Of a stretch of 64,000 nt of DNA, positions 28,540 to 37,724 are shown piece after piece. Both the position numbers and the translations under genes were made by a program. The notes beneath the pieces were generated by a model that made no database searches, had not been told where the DNA came from, and worked only from the letters and a program-made list of their open reading frames with translations. Origin of the DNA: CAVVAL01 sp963742725 (GTDB lineage Bacteria; Actinomycetota; Actinomycetes; Mycobacteriales; Cryptosporangiaceae); contig CAVUMX010000003.1 in NCBI GenBank assembly GCA_963742725.1, forward strand, positions 2,232,001 through 2,296,000, given 5' to 3'. Numbering within the stretch: the stretch's first letter is position 1; every line of letters starts with the position of its first letter.

Positions 28540-30944
28540 CAGTTCCTCCCCGTCGATGTGCGCTCCAGATAGGTGGTTCCGAACCGAACGATGTCGGCGG
28601 CGATCCGCGCCGCCACGTCTCCGCGCAGCACGCCGTGGTGGTCGGCGTCCACGCGCAGTTGTTCCGCCTCGTCGAACCGCCGCGCCCATTCGCGCAGCTC
28701 CGCGTCGCCGAAGCTGGCGCCGACGACCAGCCCGGGGGCGGCCACGGCGTCCGGGCCGACGTAGCCCTCACCGGCACGGGCGTGCCGGACGTAGTCGTTC
28801 CACCGCTGCGCCAGGACCCCGGCCGGGACGACCGTCCCGTTCGCGGCCAGGGCCGCCGCCAGTGCCCTCGTCCGCAGCCAGGGCTCACCCACGGCGCGCG
28901 GGATCGCCGCTGCCCCGTCTCCCGCGCCGACGAACGCCGCCGCGAACCCGGCGAACAGCGCGTCCTCCGGGTCGGGCTCGTACCCGACGGGCGGCGGCGA
29001 GTCGAGCAGCACGACCACCGGCGGCGTCTTGCTGTGGGCGGCGATCTCGTACGCCACCATGCCGCCCATCGACCAGCCGCACAGGACGTCCGGCCGCAGC
29101 CCGGCCGCGTCCAGGTCCTGGTGGTAGCGGCGGGCCATCACGGCGACGCCCGGCAGCGGCTCGTGCTCGCGCGAGGCGGTCACGCGCCAGTCCTCCGGCA
29201 GGGCGGCGACGATGTCCCGGAAGTCGTTCGGGGTGCCGCCGGCGCCGTGCAGCAGGTGGATGTGCGGCCCGGCGCCTTCGCGCAGCGAGACCAGCGTGGT
29301 CGCGTCCGGCCCGTCAGCCGCCGCTTCCCCGCCGAGCTGCTCGACGAGCCGGCGCGGCGTCGGGTCCGGCAGCCACTCGACGACGTCGATCGGGTCGCCG
29401 GTCGACTCCTCCAACTCGCCGGTCAGCCGCAGCAGGCCGAGCGAGTTGCCGCCCGAGGCGAAGAAGTCCACGTCGGGCCCGGCGGGCGGGGCGCCGACGA
29501 TCTCCGTCCACAGCGCCGCGACCCGCTGCCACGCCGCCGAGTCCTCCAGCTCGCCGGTGGCCGGTTCCGCGGCCGCCGCGACGTGGTCGAGGTGCGCGGC
29601 CGCCGCGCGGGACCGCACGTTGACCGACCCGACGAGCCGCTCCGGCTCGGTCGAGGCGGCCAGCACGTCGTCCAGGTCGGCGAGCAGGCCCTTGACGACG
29701 TCCTCGCTGTAGCGGGTGGTGTCGAACTCGATCTCCGCGAAGTAGCCCCCGTCGGCCTCCCACGTGGAGATCGAGATGTCGGACCGGGTCGCTCGGTTCG
29801 GGCTGGGTTCCAGCGTCAGCCCGACATCGCCGAGCCGGAGCCCCGTGCCGATCGGGCCGAGGTGGCTCAGGCCGATGGGCGAGTCGTCGGTCAGCGTGCG
29901 CCGGGTGGACTCCGGCAGCGCGTTGAACACCAGCGGGTACGGCACGGCCTGGTGGGTCAGCATCCCCCACACGGAGTCGCGGGCGCGGGTGACGACGTCC
30001 AGGATGCGGTCCGAGTCCGGGACGTACCCCTTGGACACGCACAGGTTGGCGGTGTAGCCGACGATCGCCTGGTCACGGGGCGTCATCCGGTTGGCCATGA
30101 CCGCGCAGATCGCGACGTTCTCGCCGGCACCGCCCCGGGCCAGGACGATGTGCATCGCGCCGTGGAAGATCGCCAGCGGCGTGGCGTACGTCGTGCCGGA
30201 CAGGGTCGTGATGCCCGCGAGTGCGCCGTCGGAGAACGTGTGCCGGATGATCTGGCCGGGGTTGCCGGGGACGAACGCGCCGCTGCTGGAGGCGGCGAGC
30301 GTGGTGGCCACCGTCCCGTCGAGCGTGGTCCGCCAGTGCTCGAGGCTGGCGGCCCAGCGGGTCCGGGCCTCCTCGGTGTGCTGCTCCGCCGCGTACTCGC
30401 GGAACGGCACGACGTCGCCGTCGAAGGCCGGCTGCCCGCCGCCCGTCACCGCGGCGTACGCGTCGGAGAGGTCCTGGGCGACGAGTTGCAGCGCCCAGCC
30501 GTCCACGACCAGGTGGTGCACGGACAGCACCAGCTCGTGCCGGCCCGCGATCCGGACCGCCGTGAGCCGCGCGAGGGCTTCGCCGTCGAGCGGCAGTTCC
30601 TCGTCCTGCGCCTCCTCGGCGATCAGCCGCAGCAGCGTGTCCGCGTCGGTGGCGTCAGCCTCGTCTGCTTCGACGAGCCCGACCTGTACCCGGACCGACG
30701 GGTGCACGACCATCTGCACCGTCTCGGCGGGCCGCACCACGGACGTCCGCAGCGCCTCGTGCCTGTCCACCACGGCCTGCCACGCCACGGCGAGCGCGTC
30801 CAGGTCGACGGCCTTGTCGCAGGTCAGTCGCCAGGTGATGGTGTAGACCGACTTGTTCTTCGCCCGCTGGTGGATCCACCACAACGCCTCCTGCATCGGC
30901 GTCGCCGGGACCGTGACCGTGCGGCGTTCCACATCGGTGGTCAC
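28539..30944 (-). CDS. NRPS termination module: condensation - carrier - thioesterase (no adenylation domain)
   Basis: This is an 801-residue protein. The condensation domain (about 10-440) has the catalytic HHLVVDG. The carrier domain (about 475-545) has DFFASGGNSLGLLRL, whose Ser takes phosphopantetheine. The type-I thioesterase (about 560-795) has HLLHGAGGTPNDF, GWSMGGMVAYE and a final His in DADHHGV. Because no A domain lies between C and T, its carrier must be loaded in trans, presumably by the free A enzyme next door. The GTG start has GGAAGGAC upstream. It should release the finished short peptide by hydrolysis or cyclisation. Confidence 0.93.
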   Translation of the reverse strand: MTTDVERRTVTVPATPMQEALWWIHQRAKNKSVYTITWRLTCDKAVDLDALAVAWQAVVDRHEALRTSVVRPAETVQMVVHPSVRVQVGLVEADEADATDADTLLRLIAEEAQDEELPLDGEALARLTAVRIAGRHELVLSVHHLVVDGWALQLVAQDLSDAYAAVTGGGQPAFDGDVVPFREYAAEQHTEEARTRWAASLEHWRTTLDGTVATTLAASSSGAFVPGNPGQIIRHTFSDGALAGITTLSGTTYATPLAIFHGAMHIVLARGGAGENVAICAVMANRMTPRDQAIVGYTANLCVSKGYVPDSDRILDVVTRARDSVWGMLTHQAVPYPLVFNALPESTRRTLTDDSPIGLSHLGPIGTGLRLGDVGLTLEPSPNRATRSDISISTWEADGGYFAEIEFDTTRYSEDVVKGLLADLDDVLAASTEPERLVGSVNVRSRAAAAHLDHVAAAAEPATGELEDSAAWQRVAALWTEIVGAPPAGPDVDFFASGGNSLGLLRLTGELEESTGDPIDVVEWLPDPTPRRLVEQLGGEAAADGPDATTLVSLREGAGPHIHLLHGAGGTPNDFRDIVAALPEDWRVTASREHEPLPGVAVMARRYHQDLDAAGLRPDVLCGWSMGGMVAYEIAAHSKTPPVVVLLDSPPPVGYEPDPEDALFAGFAAAFVGAGDGAAAIPRAVGEPWLRTRALAAALAANGTVVPAGVLAQRWNDYVRHARAGEGYVGPDAVAAPGLVVGASFGDAELREWARRFDEAEQLRVDADHHGVLRGDVAARIAADIVRFGTTYLERTSTGRN

Positions 30945-30975
30945 TACAGTGCGTCCTTCCCCCCTGTCCGCGCGG

Positions 30976-32541
30976 CTACTTGGTAGCCGCGCGGAACTCC
31001 TCGATCAGACGCTTGCGGTCGACCTTGTCCAGCTCGGTGAGCGGGATCTCGGCGCGGTGGTGGAACCCGCGCGGCCGCATGTACGGCGGCAGGTCGGCGA
31101 CGAGGTCGTTCAGCGCCTCGCCGGCCAGCTCCTCGCCGGAGTAGAAGGCGTGCAGATCGACCTCGCCGTCGCCGGCCGGGATCGTGACGACCACGGCCTC
31201 GGTGATGGCGTCGTGCCGGCGCAGCGCGCTCTCGATCTCGCCCAGCTCGACCCGGTTGCCCAGCACCTTCACCTGGTGGTCGATCCGGCCCTGGTGGACG
31301 AGTTCGCCGCCCTCGCGCTGGACCCGGTCGCCGGTGCGGTACCAGTGCGCGGCGGTCAGCGGCTCGGAGCCGTCGTACACGGTCACCGTCTCGCCGTCGT
31401 AGGAGACGAAGCGGCCGGCGTTGTCGGACGGGTCCAGGTAGCCGGGGAACCGCTGGTCGCCGCGCACGACCAGCTCGCCGTCCTCGGACGGGCGCAGGTC
31501 GGCGTCCAGCAGCAGGTACTCGAGGTGGCTGAACACGTCGCCGATCGGGGCCGAGCGGTTCGCCGTCTCCACCCGGTTGGCGGGATCGGCCGGCACCTCG
31601 TACGCGGTGACGATGCACGCGCACTCGCTCGGCCCGTAGCAGTTGATGACGGCCGTGTTGGGCGCCGCCGTGGTCCACGCCTCGATGTGCTCGGCGGTCA
31701 GCGGCTCGCCGCCGAACGAGCTGAGCTGCAGCGTCGGCATGCCGCCCGGGGTCAGCGCACGGAGCCGCTTGGCGAACCAGATCAGCGACGGCACGGACAG
31801 CCAGTGCGTGAGCCGGCGGTTGTTGATGAACTTGACCGGCGCCAGCACGTCCGCCCGGGTCGCGACGCACAGCGCGGCGCCCGCGCCCCACGCGCCGAAC
31901 ATGGCGAGGATCGACCCGTCGAAGCACAGCTCGAACGTCTGCGCGGCACGGGACTCCGGGTAGAAGCGGTACCGCTTCTGGACCTCGGTCAGGAACGACG
32001 AGACGTTGCGGTGCGTCAGCGGGACGCCCTTCGGCCGGCCCGTCGTGCCGCTGGTGAAGATGACGTACGCGAGGTCGTCCGGGTCCGGCTCGACCACGTC
32101 CGGCACGGTCAGGGCCGGGTCGGTCGTCAGGTAGGAGCGCCAGCCGTCGCCGGTCAGGTCGAAGATGCCGACGCCGGTCTTCTCCCGGTACTCGGTCGCG
32201 CCGTCGCCGGACGAGTCGTCCACGATGGTCAGGTCGAGCCCGGCCGCCGTGGTGATGTCGAGGTTGCGGGCCGCCGGGTTGGCCGGGTTCAGCGGCACGA
32301 CCGTGGCGCCGAGGCGCAGGATCGCCAGGTACGCGACGTACCCGACGAGGCTGCGGGTGCTGATCAGCCCGACCCGCTTCGGCGCCCCGCCGTGGAAGGC
32401 GTACAGCGCGGCCGACGCCTGCTCCACCGCGCCCAGCAGTTCGGTGTAGGTCAACGTGTCAGGGCCGTACTCGATGGCAACGTTGTCCGGGTAGGCGTGC
32501 GCGGACGTACGGAACCAGTCGAACATCGAGCGGTTACTCAT
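30976..32541 (-). CDS. Free-standing NRPS adenylation enzyme
   Basis: This 521-residue adenylation enzyme without carrier has YVIFTSGTTGRPKG (A3), CFDGSILAMFG (A4), INCYGPSE (A5), WYRTGDRV (A7), HQGRIDHQVKVLGNRVELGE (A8) and a final Lys in LDKVDRKRL (A10). By manual alignment to GrsA the specificity positions read D-G-L-S-S-G-C-C-I-K, which I cannot match to a known substrate. It has GGGGGAGAGCCCG before the ATG. It probably loads the carrier of the C-T-TE protein, the free carrier at 37161, or both. Confidence 0.93.
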   Translation of the reverse strand: MSNRSMFDWFRTSAHAYPDNVAIEYGPDTLTYTELLGAVEQASAALYAFHGGAPKRVGLISTRSLVGYVAYLAILRLGATVVPLNPANPAARNLDITTAAGLDLTIVDDSSGDGATEYREKTGVGIFDLTGDGWRSYLTTDPALTVPDVVEPDPDDLAYVIFTSGTTGRPKGVPLTHRNVSSFLTEVQKRYRFYPESRAAQTFELCFDGSILAMFGAWGAGAALCVATRADVLAPVKFINNRRLTHWLSVPSLIWFAKRLRALTPGGMPTLQLSSFGGEPLTAEHIEAWTTAAPNTAVINCYGPSECACIVTAYEVPADPANRVETANRSAPIGDVFSHLEYLLLDADLRPSEDGELVVRGDQRFPGYLDPSDNAGRFVSYDGETVTVYDGSEPLTAAHWYRTGDRVQREGGELVHQGRIDHQVKVLGNRVELGEIESALRRHDAITEAVVVTIPAGDGEVDLHAFYSGEELAGEALNDLVADLPPYMRPRGFHHRAEIPLTELDKVDRKRLIEEFRAATK

Positions 32542-32567
32542 CGGGCTCTCCCCCAGCGAAGGATCGG

Positions 32568-33287
32568 TCACCACATGAACTGCCCCCCGTCCACGACCAG
32601 CTTCTGGCCGGTCATGTAGGCGGATGCGGGGCTTACGAGGAACTCCAGCGCGTCGGCGATCTCCTCGGGATCGCCGACGCGGCGCTGCGGCACGTCGGCG
32701 AGGAACGCCGTCCGGACCGCGGGGTCGTCCAGCCCGTACCGGGTGACGAGCTCGTCCGTCTCGGTGTTGCCGGGGATCAGGCAGTTGACCCGGATGCGCG
32801 GCGCCAGCTCCAGCGCCAGGCACTTGGTCAGCTGGAGCAGCCCCGCCTTGCTCGCGCAGTAGTTGGCGCCGTTGCGCCGCGGTCGGATGCCCGTGGTCGC
32901 GCCGACGTTGACGACGGCGCCGCCGTCCGGCATGTCCGGGACCAGCGTCCTGGACAGGTAGAACGCGCCGGACAGGTTCGTGTCGATGACGCGGCGCCAG
33001 TCGTCGAACGACATCTCCAGGAACGGCCGGTCGACGTTGACGCCCGCGTTGTTCACCAGCACGGCGGGACCGCCGAACTCGCCGACGATGCCCTCGGCCG
33101 CACGCGTCACCGCCGCCGCGTCGGCGACGTCGACGCGCAGGGGCACGATCCCCGGCCCGGCCGCGGCGCGCGCGTTGGCCCCGTCCGACCGGTACAGCGC
33201 GATCACGCGGTAGCCGAGCTTCGCGAGGCGCTGGCTGAACGCGAGGCCGATGCCCCGGGTCCCGCCGCTGACGACGGCCGTCCTCAT
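32568..33287 (-). CDS. Short-chain dehydrogenase/reductase with altered catalytic Ser
   Basis: This 239-residue FabG-like SDR has SGGTRGIGLAF (NADP loop), VLVNNAGVNVDRP, ANYCASKAG (Tyr and Lys of the active site) and a C-terminal SPASAYMTGQKLVVDGG. Where FabG has the catalytic Ser in GSVVG, this protein has GATTG, so Ser is replaced by Ala with Thr beside it. It could still reduce a ketone or oxidise the hydroxylated residue made by the 2OG enzyme; the direction is unknown. It overlaps the thioesterase gene by 4 bp. Confidence 0.9.
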   Translation of the reverse strand: MRTAVVSGGTRGIGLAFSQRLAKLGYRVIALYRSDGANARAAAGPGIVPLRVDVADAAAVTRAAEGIVGEFGGPAVLVNNAGVNVDRPFLEMSFDDWRRVIDTNLSGAFYLSRTLVPDMPDGGAVVNVGATTGIRPRRNGANYCASKAGLLQLTKCLALELAPRIRVNCLIPGNTETDELVTRYGLDDPAVRTAFLADVPQRRVGDPEEIADALEFLVSPASAYMTGQKLVVDGGQFMW

Positions 33288-33994
33288 CGGGCCGTCTCCT
33301 GGCCGAGCACCGGCGCCAGGGCGGTCGTCAGCGCGGGCAGGTGCACGGGGTCGAACACGTCGAAGTGGTCGGCGTCGAGGTGGCCTTCGGTGAGGTTCGT
33401 CGCCAGCTCGCGCCACCGGGCCACGGACGGCGCGCGCTGCGGGTCCGGGTCGGCGCAGGTGACGGCCAGGACGCGGCCGTCGTAGGGCTGCTCGGTCCGG
33501 TACCCGGCGAGCGCCGCGATCTGGGCCTTCAACGTCTGCTGCACCCGCTCGACGGTCCCGGCGTCCGGACGCGGGCCGAGCATCGCCGTGACCCGGTCGA
33601 CCAGCCACCGGTCGGACGCTTCGGGTTCGCGCCGGGGTAACGGCGAGCTGTCGAGCATCGCCAGGTCGGGCCGGACGCCGCGCGCGGCGAACCGCACGCA
33701 CGCCTCCCAGCCGATCACGCCGCCCATCGACCAGCCGAACACCAGCGCGGGCTCGATGCCCGCCTCGTCCAGGGCCTGCACCGCCGACTGGGCCATGACC
33801 TCGACCCGGTCCTCCGGGTCTTCGTCCGGCACCAGCCCGGCTGCCCGGACCGCGTACACGTTGTGCGTCTCGCCGAAGACGGACGCCAGCCGCAGGTACG
33901 GCTGCAACCCGCCACCGGCCCCCGGCAGCAGCACGCAGGCCGGGCGCTGGCCACGCCGGACGAGCGTGACCAGCCGGCCGAGCGTGGCCATCAT
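33284..33994 (-). CDS. Stand-alone (type II) thioesterase
   Basis: This 236-residue alpha/beta hydrolase resembles the thioesterase part of the C-T-TE protein: CVLLPGAGGGLQPYLRLA, FGWSMGGVIGWEA with the nucleophile Ser, and a His in LDADHFDVFDP. Free thioesterases of NRPS clusters remove misloaded acyl groups from carrier domains. The two successive ATG codons (33994, 33991) overlap the TGA of the upstream NRPS gene. Confidence 0.88.
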   Translation of the reverse strand: MMATLGRLVTLVRRGQRPACVLLPGAGGGLQPYLRLASVFGETHNVYAVRAAGLVPDEDPEDRVEVMAQSAVQALDEAGIEPALVFGWSMGGVIGWEACVRFAARGVRPDLAMLDSSPLPRREPEASDRWLVDRVTAMLGPRPDAGTVERVQQTLKAQIAALAGYRTEQPYDGRVLAVTCADPDPQRAPSVARWRELATNLTEGHLDADHFDVFDPVHLPALTTALAPVLGQETAR

Positions 33995-36900
33995 TCGGTG
34001 CCCTGCGCGGACCGGACGAGACCCGCGAGGGTGGCGACCGTCGGCGAGGCGAAGAACTCGCCCATCGCGAGGGTGACGCCGTAGGTCTGCTGGATCTCGG
34101 CGAGCGCGGTGAAGATGTTCAGCGAGTGCGCGCCGTACTCCAGCACCGGCCGGTCCCGGACGATGCCCTCGGCGCCGAGGATCCGCGACCAGATGGCGGC
34201 GAGGTCACGTTCCAGGTCGTCGGCGTACTCGGCGGCGGCCGGAGCCTCGGTGAGCTGGCGCGCGGCCAGCAGTTCGTCGGCCAGGCGCAGCAGCGCGGCG
34301 CGGTCGGTCTTGCCGGTGCCGGTGGCGGGGATCGCCTCGACCGGGAAGATCCACAGTGGCCGCATGTACGCCGGCAGCGTCGCGGCGAGGTGTTCCCGGA
34401 CCCGCTCGGGATCCGGCTCGGCGCCGGCGTGCGGCAACAGGAACAGCGCGATCTCCTTGTCGGCGCCGTCCCCGCGGACGACGGCGACGGCCTGCCGCAC
34501 CCCCAGCACGCGGTTGGCGACGACCTCGATCTCGCTCAGCTCGACCCGGTTGCCGCGGATCTTCACCTGCGTGTCGAGGCGGCCGAGGAAGATCAGCTCG
34601 TCGCGCTCGTTGCGGACGACCAGATCGCCCGTCCGGTACATCACGCCCTCACCGGCGAACCGGTCCGGCACGAACCGCTCGGCCGTGAGCGCCGGGTCGT
34701 TGACGTAGCCGTCGGCCGGGCAGCGCCCGCCCAGGAACAGCTCGCCCGGGACGCCGGACGGGGCGAGGTGGCCGGTCGCGTCCACGACGTAGGCGGCCAC
34801 GTGCGGCAGCGGCACGCCGATCGGGACGTGCGCCGGCCACTGCCCGTCGGCGCCGGAGAGCCGGTACGTCGTGGCGGCCTGGGTCTCGGTCGGCCCGTAG
34901 TGGTTGATCAGCACGGCGTGCGGATGCTGGACGAAGAACTCGCGGATCTGCTCGTCCACCAGCAGCTGCTCGCCCGAGACGCACAGGTACCGCAGCGCGG
35001 GCAGCCGCAGGCCCCGGTCCATGGCGAGCTGGACGACCGGCCGCAGCGCGGCGACCGGCAGGTACACGTGGGTGGCCTCGGTCTCGGCGATCCGCCGCAG
35101 GACGGCCGGGAAGTCCCGCCGGTCGGCCGGTTCGCGCGATACGACCGTGCCGCCGCTGACCAGGGTCGGCACGATCTCCTGGAAGCACACGTCGAAGCCG
35201 AGCGGCGCGTACTGGAGGAACCGGCTGTCGGCGTCCATCTTCATGACGTCGACCTGCCACGCGGCGAGCTGCGACAGCCACCGCTGGCCCATCAGCACGC
35301 CCTTGGGCACGCCGGTCGACCCGGACGTGAACATCACGTACACCGGCGCATCGGGATCGGCCGCCGACGCGCCCGGCTCGGCCGCGGCCAGATCCTTGAC
35401 CGCGACCGAGGGCACGCCGGGAACCGCGTCCTGGACGCCGTCCCGGCCGATCACGAGCCGGCATCCGGCCTTCTCGACCATGTAGGCGAGGCGGTCGGCC
35501 GGCAGGCTGCCGTCCAGCGGCAGGAACGTGGCGCCCCGGCGCAGGATCGCGAGGATCGCCGTCACGGTGTCGCACAGGTCGTCGGCCGCGAGGCCCACGA
35601 CGTCCCGCGGCCCGACGCCGTGGGCGGCCAGCCCGCCGGCGATGCGGGCGGCGTCCGCGACGAGGTCGGCGTAGGTGAGCCGGCGGGACGGGTCCTCGAT
35701 CGCGACCGCGTCGCCCTGGCGCCGCGCGACGGCTTCGACCGCGTCCAGCAGGGTCGACTCCGGCAGGCGGGAGTTCCACCCGTCCGACCGGGTACTGACC
35801 GCCGCCGACGTGTCGGTGAACAGGTCGGCGAGCCGGAGCGAACTGTCCCGGACGGCCCGGCGCAGCGCGCCGCGCAGGGACGCGAGCAGGTCGTCCGCGA
35901 GCGCGGGGGCGATCAGCTCCTTGTCGTACTCCAGCTCCAGCAGCCAGCGCCCGTCGACGGGCGTCACGCCCAGCCACAGGTCGAACTTGGCGGTGTCGTT
36001 GCCCGGCTCGCTGATGCGCCGGATCACGCCGTCGGACTTCGGGGTGAACGTGTCCTGCATGGCCAGCATCGCCGAGAACAGCGGGTTGCGGTTGCTGGTC
36101 CGGTCCGGGCGGACGTCCGCGACGAGCTGGTTGAAGCTGATGTCGACGTTCGTGCGGCAGAAGTCGGTCGCCCCGCGGACGGACGCGGACAGGAAGTCGG
36201 CGACCGTGCGGTCCCAGTCGACGTCGATCGTCACGGGCAGCGTGTTGACGAAGAACCCGCACAGGTCGAACGCGCGGACGGTGCGCCGGGCCAGGAACGG
36301 GCTGCCGACGAGCACCTGCGGAACGTTGCCGTGCCGGGCGAGGACCGCGCCGTACACGCCGGAGAACAGCACGAACGGGACGACGCCCAGGCGCTGGCAC
36401 GCCTCGGCGACTCCGGCCGTGTCGGCGTCGTCGAGCAGCCACTGCACGCGCGCGCCGGTGAACGCCGTCTGCGTGGGACGGCCCGGACGGGGCGCCAGCT
36501 CCAGCGGAGGCACCGCGCGCAGCCGTTCCGCCCACGCTTTGGAGCGCTCGTCGATGCCGTCGACGGTCGCGGCGCGGTGCTGCGCGGCCAGTTCCTTCGC
36601 GTACGCCGTCTCGCGGGTGGCGGCCTTGGCGGCGACGTCCTCCGGCGACAGCGGGGACGTGAGCATCAGCTCCAGGTCGCCGACCATCGGGCCCAGCGAG
36701 ATGCCGTCGAGGATGATGTGGTGGTCCGCGAGGATGATCACCGACGCGCTGCCGTCGTCGGCCCGCACGGTCGCGAACCGGTAGGCGGGGCCGTTCTCCA
36801 GGTCGAACTCGGGCCGGCCGATCCGGCGGGCGGCGGACGCCACCGCGTCCTCGAACTCGGCGGCCGGGACCACGACCCGCTCGATGGGCAGGGTCGCCAG

Positions 36901-37164
36901 CGGTGGCGTGAGCAGCGCGTGCATCTCGGGCAGGACCCGGAACACCTGGCGCATCGCCGGCTGCATGGTGACCATGGCGGCGAGCGCGGCCTCGACGGTC
37001 GCGGCGTCGAAGGCGGGGTCGAGGTCGAACCGGACGAGCATGTTGTAGACGGGCTGCCCGGAGGAACGTCCGTGCACGACGAGGAGCCCCTGCTGGGAGC
37101 CGGTGACCGGGAGCGCACCGCTCTCCGCCGGGGCGGTGGCCTCCGGCGTCTGGAGGTCGGTCAT
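33991..37164 (-). CDS. NRPS module: condensation - adenylation - carrier
   Basis: This is a 1,057-residue protein. The C domain (about 15-450) has DHHIILDG. The A domain (about 470-950) has YVMFTSGSTGVPKG, FDVCFQEIV, INHYGPTETQ, YRTGDLV, FLGRLDTQVKIRGNRVELSE and GTGKTDR. The carrier (about 970-1050) has EYGAHSLNIF with the phosphopantetheine Ser. By manual alignment to GrsA the A-domain code reads D-V-Q-Y-C-S-H-A-A-K, not one I recognise. An N-terminal C domain in the first module needs an upstream acyl or aminoacyl carrier, most simply the free carrier protein encoded just before it (4-bp overlap). No MbtH-like gene is present. Confidence 0.95.
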   Translation of the reverse strand: MTDLQTPEATAPAESGALPVTGSQQGLLVVHGRSSGQPVYNMLVRFDLDPAFDAATVEAALAAMVTMQPAMRQVFRVLPEMHALLTPPLATLPIERVVVPAAEFEDAVASAARRIGRPEFDLENGPAYRFATVRADDGSASVIILADHHIILDGISLGPMVGDLELMLTSPLSPEDVAAKAATRETAYAKELAAQHRAATVDGIDERSKAWAERLRAVPPLELAPRPGRPTQTAFTGARVQWLLDDADTAGVAEACQRLGVVPFVLFSGVYGAVLARHGNVPQVLVGSPFLARRTVRAFDLCGFFVNTLPVTIDVDWDRTVADFLSASVRGATDFCRTNVDISFNQLVADVRPDRTSNRNPLFSAMLAMQDTFTPKSDGVIRRISEPGNDTAKFDLWLGVTPVDGRWLLELEYDKELIAPALADDLLASLRGALRRAVRDSSLRLADLFTDTSAAVSTRSDGWNSRLPESTLLDAVEAVARRQGDAVAIEDPSRRLTYADLVADAARIAGGLAAHGVGPRDVVGLAADDLCDTVTAILAILRRGATFLPLDGSLPADRLAYMVEKAGCRLVIGRDGVQDAVPGVPSVAVKDLAAAEPGASAADPDAPVYVMFTSGSTGVPKGVLMGQRWLSQLAAWQVDVMKMDADSRFLQYAPLGFDVCFQEIVPTLVSGGTVVSREPADRRDFPAVLRRIAETEATHVYLPVAALRPVVQLAMDRGLRLPALRYLCVSGEQLLVDEQIREFFVQHPHAVLINHYGPTETQAATTYRLSGADGQWPAHVPIGVPLPHVAAYVVDATGHLAPSGVPGELFLGGRCPADGYVNDPALTAERFVPDRFAGEGVMYRTGDLVVRNERDELIFLGRLDTQVKIRGNRVELSEIEVVANRVLGVRQAVAVVRGDGADKEIALFLLPHAGAEPDPERVREHLAATLPAYMRPLWIFPVEAIPATGTGKTDRAALLRLADELLAARQLTEAPAAAEYADDLERDLAAIWSRILGAEGIVRDRPVLEYGAHSLNIFTALAEIQQTYGVTLAMGEFFASPTVATLAGLVRSAQGTE

Positions 37165-37388
37165 GCGGTGGCCGCCAGGTCAGTCAGCCACGCCTTGAGG
37201 TCGCCGATCGTCCGCAGGTCGACCAGGCGGGTGGCGTCGATCTCGGCGTCGCCCTCGGCTACGACGTCGACGGCCAGCCGCAGCAGCGACAGCGACTCGA
37301 TACCGGCTTCGAGCAGCGGCGTCTCGTCGGTGAAGCCCTCGGTCGCGTACTTCGCGATGGTCGCGTCAAGGTCTGAAACTACGGGCAT
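37161..37388 (-). CDS. Free-standing peptidyl/acyl carrier protein
   Basis: This 75-residue carrier protein has the phosphopantetheine site in LLEAGIESLSLLRL. A downstream hydrophobic helix (DLRTIGDLKAWLTDLA) completes the four-helix fold. It is the first gene of the NRPS operon. The ATG at 37388 has GGGGGAGACATGTGG upstream; the frame could be extended but nothing conserved is found there. It is likely the entry carrier that feeds the C-A-T module, loaded by the free A enzyme. Confidence 0.88.
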   Translation of the reverse strand: MPVVSDLDATIAKYATEGFTDETPLLEAGIESLSLLRLAVDVVAEGDAEIDATRLVDLRTIGDLKAWLTDLAATA

Positions 37389-37454
37389 CCCACATGTCTC
37401 CCCCATGAACGCCGGCCACCTCGTCGCGGCCTGACCGATCCAGAATCTCGGCGG

Positions 37455-37494
37455 CCGATGTTTTTTCGATGTTTTCTCGATGGAAAGTCGTTGG
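37455..37494. promoter_or_regulatory. SARP-type operator: four heptamers at exact 11-bp spacing
   Basis: CCGATGT (37455), TCGATGT (37466), TCGATGG (37477) and TCGTTGG (37488) each start 11 bp after the last. The AT-rich 4-bp spacers are TTTT, TTTC and AAAG. Direct heptamers of TCGAnnn type at one helical turn are the known binding pattern of Streptomyces antibiotic regulatory proteins. They lie in the 336-bp gene-free stretch (37389-37724) between the NRPS operon and the SARP gene, the natural place for pathway activation or self-control. Leftward, GATTCT lies 7 nt past the last heptamer as a possible -10. The remainder of the gap, an AT-richer part at 37560-37640, shows no gene. Confidence 0.75.
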
Positions 37495-37724
37495 ACCGAG
37501 CCAAAATCCCTGGTCAATTACTCCGAGCGGTCAGCTCCATGCCGGTCCTGTCATACGGTGCCCCTTTTGTGGAGTTACTCAATATGAACAAGGTGCGAAA
37601 AGTCGTGACCCCGACAGACCTGCCGCGTGGCTATGTAAGGATGGAGCGGATGGCGCGGACCGCGAAATCGGAAAGCTCGACGTAATCGCACCGGCGAGCC
37701 AGTTGTTCACGGGGGTGGTTATCT

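Noticed and set aside
34126..37434. Open frame of about 1,100 codons on the + strand opposite the C-A-T NRPS gene
   Set aside because: It mirrors codon positions of the NRPS gene on the other strand, has no ribosome site and gives an Arg/Gly/Asp-rich translation without any domain. Long antisense frames are usual in this base composition.
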